64,000 bases of DNA from Palsa-1439 sp050015495 (lineage in GTDB: Bacteria; Verrucomicrobiota; Verrucomicrobiia; Palsa-1439), in contig JBEKBH010000014.1 in assembly GCA_050015495.1 (NCBI GenBank), positions 32,518 to 96,517 of the forward strand, written 5' to 3'. Below, in pieces: positions 1 to 8,050 of this stretch (the stretch's first letter is position 1; each line of letters starts with the position of its first letter). The notes beneath the pieces were generated by a model. The model ran no database searches and was not told the DNA's origin. It saw only the letters and a program-made list of their open reading frames with translations. A program made the translations under genes and the position numbers.

Positions 1-2
1 AG

Positions 3-344
3 GGCGCGGTCGGTATCGGCGCGGCGGCCGGCGATGGCCAGGTGTACGAACAAGGCAAGCTGATCGGTACGTGCCGGATGTCGCAGTTTACGATCGGCGC
101 GCAGTTGGGCGGGCAGGAATACGCCGAGGTGATTTTCTTCGAGACGAAGACTGCGCTGGACGGCCTGAAGGTCAGCGAATGGGCAATGAGCGCAGGGGTC
201 AACGCCGTGGCGGCTGCCGAGAGCGCGTCCGCCGACGCGAAGTACAAGAACGGCGTGCTCGTGTTCACCATCGCCAAGGGCGGCCTGATGTTCGAGGCGA
301 GCGTGGGTGGGCAGAAATTCCACTTCACGCCGTTGAGCAAATAG
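3..344 (+). CDS. SYLF (YSC84-like) lipid-binding domain protein, 5'-truncated by window edge
   Basis: The frame is open from base 3, so the N-terminus lies before the window; about 113 residues are visible. The glycine-rich start GAVGIGAAAGDGQVY, then GKLIG, TIGAQLGGQEYAE and IAKGGLMFEASVGG, match the C-terminal half of the SYLF/Ysc84 domain, a membrane- or phosphoinositide-binding fold found in bacterial, often secreted, proteins. No partner gene is visible upstream. Nothing here indicates a specific substrate. The family call rests on motif pattern only; a signal peptide cannot be checked. Confidence 0.7.
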   Translation, partial: GAVGIGAAAGDGQVYEQGKLIGTCRMSQFTIGAQLGGQEYAEVIFFETKTALDGLKVSEWAMSAGVNAVAAAESASADAKYKNGVLVFTIAKGGLMFEASVGGQKFHFTPLSK

Positions 345-447
345 CCGGGCGAAGCATCGTCGTATTATTCCCACCGACGCGGTAGGGACGATCTGCTGGT
401 CGTCAGCGGCTCGTTCCTGCCGGTAGCAAATGGGCGAATCCGCCCTT

Positions 448-476
448 TTCGCGGCGTGCCCGCTATGCGATAATCC
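448..476 (+). promoter_or_regulatory. Putative sigma70-type promoter, near-leaderless
   Basis: TTCGCG, 17-nt spacer, TAATCC. The -10 box ends 9 nt before the ATG of the radical SAM gene, so the transcript would start at about the start codon. Weak -35 match. Confidence 0.3.
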
Positions 477-485
477 GCTCTCGGA

Positions 486-2090
486 ATGGCGGACATCATC
501 CTCACCACGCTGAATGCCCGGTACGCGCATTGTGCGTTCGGGTTGCGGTACTTGATGGCCAACCTGGGCGAGTTGCAGGCGCGGGCGCGATTGCTGGAGT
601 TCGACATCAACCAGCGTCCCGTCGATGTCGTCGAGGCGATCCTGCGCCACGAGCCGAAAATTGTCGGCCTCGGCGTGTACATCTGGAACACGGCGCCGTC
701 GTTGCAGTTGGTGGCGGACCTGAAACGGTTGCGGCCCGATCTCACGATCATCATCGGCGGGCCCGAGGTCAGCTACGAGTGCGACGCGCAGGAAATCGTC
801 CGTCTGGCGGATCATGCGATCACGGGCGAAGGGGATCTCGCGTTCGCGGAGTTGTGCCGGGCGGTCCTCGTGGAACGGGCGTCCCGCCCGTTCATTACCA
901 GCGCTCCAGCAACGGGCGGGACGCCCGTTCTACAGAAAGTCATTCCCGCTCCCCTGCCCGACTTCGACCGGTTGGCGTTGCCCTACGACCTCTACACCGA
1001 TGCGGATATCGCGCATCGCGTCATCTACGTGGAGGCGTCGCGCGGTTGTCCCTACGAATGCGAGTTCTGCCTCTCATCGCTCGACGTGCCCGTGCGCAAC
1101 GCGCCGCTCGAGCCGTTTCTGGCGGCGATGCAACGCTTGCTCAACCGCGGTGTGCGCCAGTTCAAGTTCGTCGACCGCACGTTCAACCTCAACCTCCAGA
1201 CCAGTTCGACCATCCTGCGATTCTTTTTGGAGCGGTACCGGCCCGGGTTGTTCGTGCATTTCGAGATGATTCCCGACCGCCTGCCGCAGGCGTTGCGTGA
1301 GCTCATCCGGCAATTTCCACCCGGCGCGCTCCAGTTCGAGGTGGGCATCCAGACGTTCAACGAAGACGTCGCCAAACTCATCAGCCGGCGACAGGACAAC
1401 GCCAAGGCCGAGGAAAACCTGCGCTGGCTGCGCGAGGAGACCGGCGTGCACGTCCACGCCGATTTGATCGTCGGATTGCCGGGCGAGGACGTAGATAGCT
1501 TTGCGCGTGGATTCGACCGGTTGGTCGCGCTTGGCCCGCAGGAAATACAGGTCGGCTTGCTGAAGCGGCTGCGGGGCACGCCGATTGTCCGTCACGACCG
1601 CGAGTGGGCCATGGTCTACAGTCCGCATCCGCCCTACGAAATCCTCCAGACCAGGCTCATCGATTTCTTCACGATGCAACGGCTGCGCCGGTTTGCCCGT
1701 TACTGGGATTTGATCGCCAACAGCGGCAACTTCGTCGAGACAACTCCCCTGCTCTGGCGCGTTCCCCTCTCCCTGACCCTCTCCCCGCACGCAGGGAGAG
1801 GGGAAGAACGCGATCCTCCTCTCCCCTCGGGGGAGAGGATTGAGGTGAGGGGTTCGCCGTTCCAGGGATTCATGCGTTTCTCCGATTGGTTGTACGCGCA
1901 GACGCGCCAGACACATTCCATCGCCTTGGCCCGATTACGCGAACTGGTGGCGCGGTATCTTACGGAAGAAACCGGCTTGGTTGGTGAGAAAGTTCGCGCC
2001 GCCATTCAACGCGATTCAGAGCACGCCCGCGGTTCTTCTGTGCCCGATGCTCCACCGCGGCAAGCTCGTCATCTCGCCAAGTCGCAATAG
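486..2090 (+). CDS. B12-binding domain radical SAM protein with two in-frame palindromic inserts
   Basis: 534 residues. The N-terminal ~140 residues resemble a cobalamin-binding Rossmann domain (IILTTLNARYAHCAFGLRYL, then VGLGVYIWN and IIIGGPEVSYE). The radical SAM cluster motif is C188-x3-C192-x2-C195 in SRGCPYECEFC, ligating a 4Fe-4S cluster and SAM. The C-terminal part fits the DUF4080-type extension seen in this subfamily. The substrate is unknown; relatives include methyltransferases and other radical chemistry. Two peptide stretches, at about residues 129-151 and 423-457, are encoded by palindromic repeat pairs and keep the frame open; they lie outside the CxxxCxxC core. No partner operon: the next gene is convergent. 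Confidence 0.85.
   Translation: MADIILTTLNARYAHCAFGLRYLMANLGELQARARLLEFDINQRPVDVVEAILRHEPKIVGLGVYIWNTAPSLQLVADLKRLRPDLTIIIGGPEVSYECDAQEIVRLADHAITGEGDLAFAELCRAVLVERASRPFITSAPATGGTPVLQKVIPAPLPDFDRLALPYDLYTDADIAHRVIYVEASRGCPYECEFCLSSLDVPVRNAPLEPFLAAMQRLLNRGVRQFKFVDRTFNLNLQTSSTILRFFLERYRPGLFVHFEMIPDRLPQALRELIRQFPPGALQFEVGIQTFNEDVAKLISRRQDNAKAEENLRWLREETGVHVHADLIVGLPGEDVDSFARGFDRLVALGPQEIQVGLLKRLRGTPIVRHDREWAMVYSPHPPYEILQTRLIDFFTMQRLRRFARYWDLIANSGNFVETTPLLWRVPLSLTLSPHAGRGEERDPPLPSGERIEVRGSPFQGFMRFSDWLYAQTRQTHSIALARLRELVARYLTEETGLVGEKVRAAIQRDSEHARGSSVPDAPPRQARHLAKSQ
872..934 (+). repeat. In-frame inverted pair of 20-bp palindromes inside the radical SAM gene
   Basis: Bases 873-892 and 911-930 are perfect inverted copies of one 20-mer (GAACGGGCGTCCCGCCCGTT), and each copy is itself a hairpin (GAACGGGC/GCCCGTTC). 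The 18-nt spacer and both copies are translated without a stop. The composition and symmetry are typical of REP-like elements rather than of coding sequence. Confidence 0.85.
1764..1852 (+). repeat. In-frame inverted pair of CTCTCCCC-type hairpin elements
   Basis: Left unit 1764-1803 starts CCCCTCTCCCTGACC and forms a CTCTCCC/GGGAGAG hairpin. Right unit 1815-1852 is a similar unit inverted (its complement starts CCCCTCACCTCAATCC). About 11 nt separate them. The whole block is translated in the radical SAM protein as a Pro/Gly/Arg-rich stretch. Confidence 0.85.
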
Positions 2091-2098
2091 TTGAACCT

Positions 2099-2155
2099 AG
2101 GGGCGCATCTCTGCGTGCGCCCTCCGATGGGCGGCAGACAGGTCTCTGCCCCTAC
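2099..2155. repeat. Pair of imperfect hairpin repeats between convergent genes
   Basis: GGGCGCA...TGCGCCC at 2101-2122 and a second hairpin with GGCAGA/TCTGCC arms at about 2131-2153. The TAG stop codon of the convergent repeat-protein gene (2154-2152) lies in the right edge of this element. Confidence 0.6.
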
Positions 2156-3453
2156 GGGATAAGCCGCGCCCGGTAGTACCGTGACGACGTATTCGTGGCC
2201 GCGCCCAGATCGAGGTAGTTGGTGACGGTGCCGACAGCCGTGTTGTTCGTGACGATGAAGATGTCGGTGAAGCCATTGGCGCTGTAGCCGCCGCTTCCAT
2301 CACCCGCGGTGGCTTGCAACGTGTTGCTTGCACCCGGCCCCATCATCCACGTGATGAGCATGTCGTTCCCCTGCGGCGTGATGGACGTAATGCGAAATGT
2401 ATTTGGATCGAGCAACACGTTGCTCACGATCAGTGTGCCGCCGGTGTGAATGAACTGCGCGCAGGCATTGGTCATTACCAATGTGTCCGCCTGTAGTACG
2501 CCGCCGTTGAGAATCAACTGGCCGTTGCGCACCTCCAGCACACCGCTGCCGTTGTTCGCAACCACGAGATTGCCGCTGTCCAGTTCAAGGACGTTATCGC
2601 AGGTTGTCGAAGCAGCCCCCACGACGAGTTTTGCGGCAGCAAGTGATCCGTTTTCAACCACTACCGAATTGCTCGACCCTTGGCTGCCAATGATCAACGC
2701 GCCATTCTGCCAAACACCGCTGTCGACTACGCGCACGACATTGCTACTGCCTCCGAGGTATCCCACCGTACATTGGTTATTGACCAGTTGTGCGAAGTTG
2801 CTGATCACTAAACTGTTTCCGCCACCGTCATAGCCGACAACCAGATCCAAATTGCTCCAGACCGACCCGCCGCCGGTGACCACCACGCTATTGTTGGAGT
2901 CACCCCCGATCGTGGTGGACTCACTGACCAGGAGACCTCCGTTGTCGACCACCACACTATTGCCCTGGCCCGATGCTCCGCCGACGTACAGGGTGTAGTT
3001 GTCTTTCCAGACCGAGCCGATCCCCGTGATCACCACGCGGTTCCAACTGGACGACGCGCCCACGGTGATATAGCTGGAGTCATACTGGAAGACCTCGCCG
3101 CCATTGCTGATGATCAGGCTGTTTCCGTCACCGTGATAGCCGATGGTCAGATTCCCGTAGAGATTGTTCCACATCGAGCCAGCGCCCGTGATAATCGCGC
3201 AATTGTTACTGCTGCCGATTTCATAGCCCACGTATCCGGTGGTGCTCGTCAGCAGGCCCTTATTTCGGATCAACAGTACATCGGCAAAGGCGTTGGAGCC
3301 GACAAGATAAGTGCCCACAGTATTGGTGGTACCATTGAAGATATTGGTCTGGAAATTGGCGGTGTACTGCGCCTCTGAGGATCGAGGGCCAAGCGTGACC
3401 AAGATGAGAAACCCCGCCGTCAGACAACCACGTCGTATTCGGTGCATGATCAT
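2152..3453 (-). CDS. Secreted autotransporter-like repeat protein (T5SS/PEP-CTERM-type repeats) with a C-terminal module
   Basis: 433 residues. A signal peptide (CLTAGFLILVTLG...SEAQ) is followed by about ten beta-strand repeats of 25-40 residues with the pattern GNSLVISNGG...VGYxGGSSNxVxVxGxGSVW, as in T5SS/PEP-CTERM-associated repeats. The protein lacks an autotransporter beta-barrel and a PEP-CTERM tail. Residues 353-433 form a separate module, beginning FRITSITPQG and ending RYYRARLIP, shared with the astacin/beta-helix protein at 23.9-27.6 kb. The start has a Shine-Dalgarno (AAGGGG); the second Met (3447) is an alternative. GC is lower than neighbours. Likely extracellular or cell-surface; function unknown. 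Confidence 0.75.
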   Translation of the reverse strand: MIMHRIRRGCLTAGFLILVTLGPRSSEAQYTANFQTNIFNGTTNTVGTYLVGSNAFADVLLIRNKGLLTSTTGYVGYEIGSSNNCAIITGAGSMWNNLYGNLTIGYHGDGNSLIISNGGEVFQYDSSYITVGASSSWNRVVITGIGSVWKDNYTLYVGGASGQGNSVVVDNGGLLVSESTTIGGDSNNSVVVTGGGSVWSNLDLVVGYDGGGNSLVISNFAQLVNNQCTVGYLGGSSNVVRVVDSGVWQNGALIIGSQGSSNSVVVENGSLAAAKLVVGAASTTCDNVLELDSGNLVVANNGSGVLEVRNGQLILNGGVLQADTLVMTNACAQFIHTGGTLIVSNVLLDPNTFRITSITPQGNDMLITWMMGPGASNTLQATAGDGSGGYSANGFTDIFIVTNNTAVGTVTNYLDLGAATNTSSRYYRARLIP

Positions 3454-3608
3454 CCCCTTCAGCCGCTGGTGGCTGCAAAACGCTCGGGGGTGAAACCAAG
3501 CCTCGGGTTCATTCTAAGTATTCCAGCGGTGCCGAAGCAAGGCAAAAACAGCCCTGTAGCCGAGGCGACTCGCCCTGCCCACCATCGCTGGCCCTCAGGG
3601 TGCCGGTG

Positions 3609-5030
3609 CTATGACGATCTCGGTCGTTTCCCGACGTTACCCGCGTAGGCGGCTCGCTCGACGGCGCGGGCGACGCGGCGGACGACCTGCTTGTTGAACA
3701 CGCTGGGGATGATGTATTCCTCGCTGAGTTCGTCGGAAGTGATGCAGCCTGCAATGGCCTTGGCGGCGGCGAGTTTCATCGGTTCGGTGATGGCCGTGGC
3801 GCGGGCATCGAGCGCGCCACGGAAAATGCCGGGGAACGCGAGGACGTTGTTGATCTGGTTCGGGTAATCGCTGCGGCCCGTGGCGATGATGCGCGCGTAG
3901 GGCTCGGCGTCCTCGGGCATGATTTCGGGAGTCGGGTTGGCGAGGGCGAACACGACCGGCCCTTTCGCCATTTTCTTGAGCGCCTTGACGGTGAACACGC
4001 CGGGTCCGCTGACGCCGATAAACAAGTGCGCGCCGCGGGCGGCGTCCTCGATCGAGCCGGTCACGTTGCGCGCGTTGGTATGCCCGGCGAGCCAGGTCTT
4101 GCTGACGTCAAGATCAGGAAGGCGTTTCCGGCAAATGATGCCCTTGCGGTCGCAGCAGATGATATGGCGGGCACCGGCAGCCTGGAGCATCTTCGTGACC
4201 GCGACGCCGGCGGCGCCGGCGCCGACGATCAGGATTTTGATTTCGCTCATCTTCCTCCTGAGAAGCTTCAGCGCATTCAGCGCGGCGGCGAGGACGACGA
4301 CGGCCGTGCCGTGCTGGTCATCGTGGAACACGGGAATGTCGAGTTCCTCCTTGAGACGGTCTTCGATCTCGAAGCAGCGCGGCGCGCTGATGTCTTCGAG
4401 GTTGATGCCGCCGAACCCGGTGGAAATCCATTTCACCGTGCGGATGATTTCTTCCGTGTCCTGCGTTTGCAGGCAGATCGGATAGGCGTCGATGTCGCCG
4501 AATTCCTTGAACAACATCGCCTTGCCTTCCATGACCGGCATGGCGGCTTCGGGGCCGATGTTGCCGAGACCGAGCACCGCGGAACCGTCGCTGACCACCG
4601 CGACGGAGTTGTGCTTGATCGTGAGCGTGCTGGCCTTGTGTTTGTCCTCGGCGATGGCCAAACAGACTCGCGCGACGCCTGGCGTATAGGCCATCGACAA
4701 CGCATCGCGCGTGGTCAGCGGAATCTTGTTCTGGATGCGAATCTTGCCGCCCAGATGCATCAGGAATACGCGGTCAGACACGTTGATCACGGTGACGCCC
4801 TTTACGCGCTTGATGGCCTCAATGATCGCGTGGGCGTGTTTGTCGTCGCGGGCGTTGACGGTCAGGTCGCGCACCTTGAACTGCCGGTCCGCGCGCACCA
4901 CGTCCACCGCGCCCGGGTCGCCCTGTTGTCGGGCGATCACGTGCAGAATCTTCGCAAACATCCCGGTGGTGTTCACGAGACGCAGGCGCATCGTGAAACT
5001 GTAACTGACGCTGGTCGCTATCTGGCCCAT
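3609..5030 (-). CDS. NAD(P)-dependent malic enzyme with N-terminal ACT domain
   Basis: 473 residues. Oxidative decarboxylation of malate to pyruvate. N-terminal ~75 residues are an ACT-like regulatory domain (SYSFTMRLRLVNTTGMFAKI...), as in a subgroup of bacterial malic enzymes. The catalytic part shows AYTPGVARVC, VVSDGSAVLGLGNIG, EGKAMLFKEF, NLEDISAPRCF, PVFHDDQHGTA and the Rossmann segment ILIVGAGAAGVAVT; ALANPTPEI and DYPNQINNVLAFPGIFRGALD are standard malic-enzyme motifs. The frame is open 87 codons further upstream, but that part overlaps a better-supported small gene and has no homology; ATG 5030 follows GAGG. Probably allosterically regulated through the ACT domain (ligand unknown). 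Confidence 0.92.
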   Translation of the reverse strand: MGQIATSVSYSFTMRLRLVNTTGMFAKILHVIARQQGDPGAVDVVRADRQFKVRDLTVNARDDKHAHAIIEAIKRVKGVTVINVSDRVFLMHLGGKIRIQNKIPLTTRDALSMAYTPGVARVCLAIAEDKHKASTLTIKHNSVAVVSDGSAVLGLGNIGPEAAMPVMEGKAMLFKEFGDIDAYPICLQTQDTEEIIRTVKWISTGFGGINLEDISAPRCFEIEDRLKEELDIPVFHDDQHGTAVVVLAAALNALKLLRRKMSEIKILIVGAGAAGVAVTKMLQAAGARHIICCDRKGIICRKRLPDLDVSKTWLAGHTNARNVTGSIEDAARGAHLFIGVSGPGVFTVKALKKMAKGPVVFALANPTPEIMPEDAEPYARIIATGRSDYPNQINNVLAFPGIFRGALDARATAITEPMKLAAAKAIAGCITSDELSEEYIIPSVFNKQVVRRVARAVERAAYAGNVGKRPRSS

Positions 5031-5053
5031 GATCCTCGATGTTCCTCCACGAT

Positions 5054-5254
5054 TTATTTCTGTTTCCGATGTCGAAAATGCTGCCAGCCCAGCCAGCCGA
5101 TGGCCACAAACGGCAGCACCAACGCCAACACGACAAAGAATACTCCCGCCGCGCCTTCGCCCACGCGGTGCTCGACGAAAATGAAACCGACCACGAGCGG
5201 TAACACGCCGTACACCATGTACCGCAGCAGCAGGCCCCAATGGAACAGTTTCAT
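5054..5254 (-). CDS. Small membrane protein, unknown
   Basis: 66 residues from ATG 5254 (a TTG three codons earlier is possible). Two hydrophobic helices (YMVYGVLPLVVGFIF and VFFVVLALVLPFVAIGWLGW) followed by a basic tail HFRHRKQK, indicating an inner-membrane hairpin with cytoplasmic tail. It lies 23 bases upstream of the malic enzyme start on the same strand and may be cotranscribed. No recognised family. Kept because the hydrophobic pattern is coherent and the frame fits between the neighbours. Confidence 0.5.
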   Translation of the reverse strand: MKLFHWGLLLRYMVYGVLPLVVGFIFVEHRVGEGAAGVFFVVLALVLPFVAIGWLGWQHFRHRKQK

Positions 5255-5329
5255 CAACGGCAACTATAGGAAGGTAATGCGAGGGTTGCACGAAAAATGA
5301 GCGCGGCCGGCAACTGCCAGCAAACGAAA

Positions 5330-5953
5330 TTACGGCAGGCGGAGGATGATTTCGTGCCCGTTGAGATCAAGCGTGACGCGGCGGTTGTCAATCGTGACCA
5401 CGCGCGCGCCCTCGATCTCTTCGCCCTCGTGGACCGTGACGCCATTGATCATCGCGTCGCGGTTGTCTGAGGCGTAGGTGATTCCCTGAAGGACAAGCTG
5501 CGGCGTGGCCGGGGCGGCCGGTTGCTCGGCCTTGATCCGCTCCATGACCTTGGCGACGATCTGATCCTCGGCTCCCTTTGTGTCGGCGGGCGGCGCAGTG
5601 ACCGGCGGCTGGGGCGTCGGCGGCAAAGCGACCTCCGTCTTTGGCGATACCACCGCCGTCGGCGTGGGACGCGTTGCCGGAGTCGACGATTTCGGTTCGG
5701 CAATCGACAACGTTTTGCCCGGGTTGAGGCTTTCCTCCACGCTCTGGATGCGCGGGACAACCCACATGGCGAGAACAATGATGCCCGCGAGGACCGCAGC
5801 CCCGATCACTCCCATGACCACGAGCACCCGCTTCGGTCCACGCGCTTTGACCTCGCTCTCCAGACGATACTCAGCCACGACGGGCGGCAATGTCTGGGCG
5901 GATTGATACGCCGAGTCGCGTGTGCGCTTGAGCGCCTCGTTGATCAGGCTCAC
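5330..5953 (-). CDS. GspB/ExeB-like membrane protein
   Basis: 207 residues. MSLINEALKRTRD at the N-terminus, one transmembrane helix (VLVVMGVIGAAVLAGIIVLAMWV, ~43-65), a Pro/Thr-rich linker to ~residue 125, then a C-terminal domain LQGITYASDNRDAMINGVTVHEGEEIEGARVVTIDNRRVTLDL that matches the GspB/PulB periplasmic C-terminal fold. In type II secretion, ExeB with the ATPase ExeA assembles the secretin in peptidoglycan. The start overlaps the ExeA-like stop by ATGA, so translation is coupled. No gspD or other T2SS genes in the window. Confidence 0.8.
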   Translation of the reverse strand: MSLINEALKRTRDSAYQSAQTLPPVVAEYRLESEVKARGPKRVLVVMGVIGAAVLAGIIVLAMWVVPRIQSVEESLNPGKTLSIAEPKSSTPATRPTPTAVVSPKTEVALPPTPQPPVTAPPADTKGAEDQIVAKVMERIKAEQPAAPATPQLVLQGITYASDNRDAMINGVTVHEGEEIEGARVVTIDNRRVTLDLNGHEIILRLP

Positions 5954-6777
5954 GCGAGCACGCCCTCCAACTCCTCGATGGCGAGGTTGACCTCTTGACG
6001 CGTCATCACATCGATCTGGCCCACAAATCCCGCCAACAGCGTCTTGTCGCAGACGGTATTGATCAAGCGCGGGACGCCCTGCGAGTATTTGTAAACCAGC
6101 CGGATCGCGCCTTCGTCGAAGCTTGGCCGGCCGTTGGCGCCGGCGAGTTTCAGGCGGTGATTGACGTAACCCGCCGTCTCATTCAAGTCGAGCGGGCCGA
6201 GATGATAGCGAACGGTGATGCGCTGGCGGAGTTGGCGCAACCCCGGTTGGAGAAGTTTCTCGCGGAGTTCGGGCTGGCCCATCAGGACGATCTGCATGAG
6301 CTTCTGGCGGTCGGTTTCGAGATTGGAGAGCAACCGCACCTGTTCGAGGAGTTCGTCGCTCAGGTCCTGCGCTTCGTCGATGACCAGGACCACATCGTTG
6401 CCGTGATTGACCTCGGCGAGCACGAACTCGTTCAGCGCGTGGAGATAGGCCACGCGATCGATGCCGCGCACCTTCAACCCAAACTCCTGGCAGATGGTCT
6501 TGATGAGTTGATGACCCGTCAGGCACGGATTGAGGATCAGTGCGGTCTTGTACTGCGGCCCAAGCTCTTCGAGCAGCTTGCGGCAGATCGTGGTCTTGCC
6601 CGCGCCAACTTCACCCGTCAGTTCGATGAAGCCCTTGCGCTCGCGGATGCCGAACAGGAGATGGTTGAACGCCTCCTGATGCTTCGCGCTGAAAAACAAA
6701 AAGCGCGGGTCGGGCGTGATATTGAACGGTGCCTCCCGCAAATTGTAATGCTGCAAGTACAAGAACGTTCCCCCCAT
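5950..6777 (-). CDS. ExeA-like AAA ATPase (general secretion pathway protein A type)
   Basis: 275 residues. The N-terminus YLQHYNLREAPFNITPDPRF is the ExeA/AAA_22 signature, followed by Walker A GEVGAGKTT, Walker B VVLVIDEAQDL, and sensor-like LMGQPELREKL and QRITVRYHLGPL. ExeA partners with ExeB; related ATPases also accompany PEP-CTERM/exosortase loci. There is no membrane helix or C-terminal peptidoglycan-binding domain, so this is a short form. Start is uncertain: ATG 6777, or a TTG nine codons in (LYLQHY) preceded by GGGGGG; longer upstream frame has no family match. Forms an operon with the GspB-like gene downstream. Confidence 0.85.
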   Translation of the reverse strand: MGGTFLYLQHYNLREAPFNITPDPRFLFFSAKHQEAFNHLLFGIRERKGFIELTGEVGAGKTTICRKLLEELGPQYKTALILNPCLTGHQLIKTICQEFGLKVRGIDRVAYLHALNEFVLAEVNHGNDVVLVIDEAQDLSDELLEQVRLLSNLETDRQKLMQIVLMGQPELREKLLQPGLRQLRQRITVRYHLGPLDLNETAGYVNHRLKLAGANGRPSFDEGAIRLVYKYSQGVPRLINTVCDKTLLAGFVGQIDVMTRQEVNLAIEELEGVLA

Positions 6778-6858
6778 TGTGCGACTTGAAGACACCAAAA
6801 AGAGCATGTCCTGTGCCGCGAGGGGAACCCCAACCCGTTGCGCGGGCGAACTTTCGGT

Positions 6859-6887
6859 TTGAATGCCCATCGTCACCCGCGTAGATT
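6859..6887 (+). promoter_or_regulatory. Putative promoter of the M29 aminopeptidase
   Basis: TTGAAT, 17-nt spacer, TAGATT. The -10 box ends 13 nt before ATG 6901, giving a leader of only about 6 nt. Confidence 0.4.
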
Positions 6888-6900
6888 ACGAAGCACATTT

Positions 6901-8022
6901 ATGAAAGATCCCCGTCTCGAAAAGCTGGCGCGATTGCTGACCGAATACTCCGTCGCGTTGAAACCTCGCGACATCGTCGCCATCCAGGGTGACGCCTGTG
7001 CCGCGCCGTTGATCCGGGAATGTTACCGGGCCGCGCTGCGCCGGGGCGCGTTTGTGATCACCGACCTGCGGATCGATGGCTTGGCGGAAACGTTTATGGC
7101 CGAGGCCAACCAAGACCAACTCAAATGGGTATCGCCATTTGCGAAGTTCAAGTTCCGCCACGTGGACGCGCTGATCAGTTTTTGGGGTGAAGAGAACACC
7201 AAGGCCCTGACCAACGTGGACCCCAAGCGGATGGCCGCGGCGTCGTCCGCGCGCAAACCACTCAACAAAATTTTCATGGATCGCAGCGCCAGCGGCGCGT
7301 TGAAGTGGGTCGGGACCCAATGGCCGTGCAACGCCAGCGCGCAGGACGCCGAGATGTCGCTGACCGAGTACGAGGAGTTCGTGTTCGGCGCGGGCCATCT
7401 GGATGCGCGGGATCCCATCGCCGCGTGGAAGCGGATTTCCAAGGAGCAGCAGGCACTGACCGATTTCCTGAACAAGTCGCGCGAGGTCCGCATCGTCGCG
7501 GAAGACACAGATATCCGCTACTCGTGCAAGGGCCGCAAATGGATCAACTGCGACGGCCATTATAATTTCCCCGACGGCGAAGTGTTCACGGGCCCGGTCG
7601 AACACAGCGTCGAGGGACACGTGAAATTCAGTTTCCCGGCGGTGCACGGCGGGCGCGAAGTGCACGGGGCGCGGTTGACGTTCGCGCGCGGGAAAGTGGC
7701 CAAAGCCGTGGCGGACAAGGGACAGGATTTCCTGCGGGCGATGATCAATATGGACAGCGGCTCGTGTTACCTCGGCGAAGGAGCGATTGGCACGAATTAC
7801 AACGTCACCCGCTACACGAAGAACACGCTCTTTGACGAAAAGATCGGCGGCACGATCCATCTCGCGCTTGGCGCGGGGTACAGCGAAACGGGCAACAAGA
7901 ACCGCAGCGGCCTGCACTGGGACATGGTGTGCGATTTGCGCAAGGGTGGTGAATTCTATGTGGACGGTGAACTCATCCAGAAAAACGGCCGGTTCCTCAA
8001 CAAGAAGTTCCCACAACCGTAG
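6901..8022 (+). CDS. M29-family aminopeptidase (thermophilic metalloprotease family)
   Basis: 373 residues, usual length for the family. The C-terminal metal site motifs are visible: NFPDGEVFTGP, EHSVEGHV, LGEGAIGTNYNV, NTLFDEKIGGTIHLALGAGY and SGLHWDMVCDLR, which supply the Glu, His, Tyr and Asp ligands of the dinuclear metal centre in M29 enzymes (AmpS, AmpT). N-terminal ~170 residues (RLEKLARLLTEYSVALKPRDIVAI) match the M29 N-terminal domain. Predicted cytoplasmic, removing N-terminal residues from peptides. ATG 6901 is chosen because homology begins there; the upstream in-frame stretch runs into the divergent ExeA-like gene. Confidence 0.9.
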   Translation: MKDPRLEKLARLLTEYSVALKPRDIVAIQGDACAAPLIRECYRAALRRGAFVITDLRIDGLAETFMAEANQDQLKWVSPFAKFKFRHVDALISFWGEENTKALTNVDPKRMAAASSARKPLNKIFMDRSASGALKWVGTQWPCNASAQDAEMSLTEYEEFVFGAGHLDARDPIAAWKRISKEQQALTDFLNKSREVRIVAEDTDIRYSCKGRKWINCDGHYNFPDGEVFTGPVEHSVEGHVKFSFPAVHGGREVHGARLTFARGKVAKAVADKGQDFLRAMINMDSGSCYLGEGAIGTNYNVTRYTKNTLFDEKIGGTIHLALGAGYSETGNKNRSGLHWDMVCDLRKGGEFYVDGELIQKNGRFLNKKFPQP

Positions 8023-8050
8023 TGGGGGCCGACGCAGCACAACACGTTTC

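Noticed and set aside
5031..5291. Upstream extension of the malic enzyme frame (87 codons)
   Set aside because: It has no homology, overlaps the small membrane protein gene, and a good start with Shine-Dalgarno exists at 5030.
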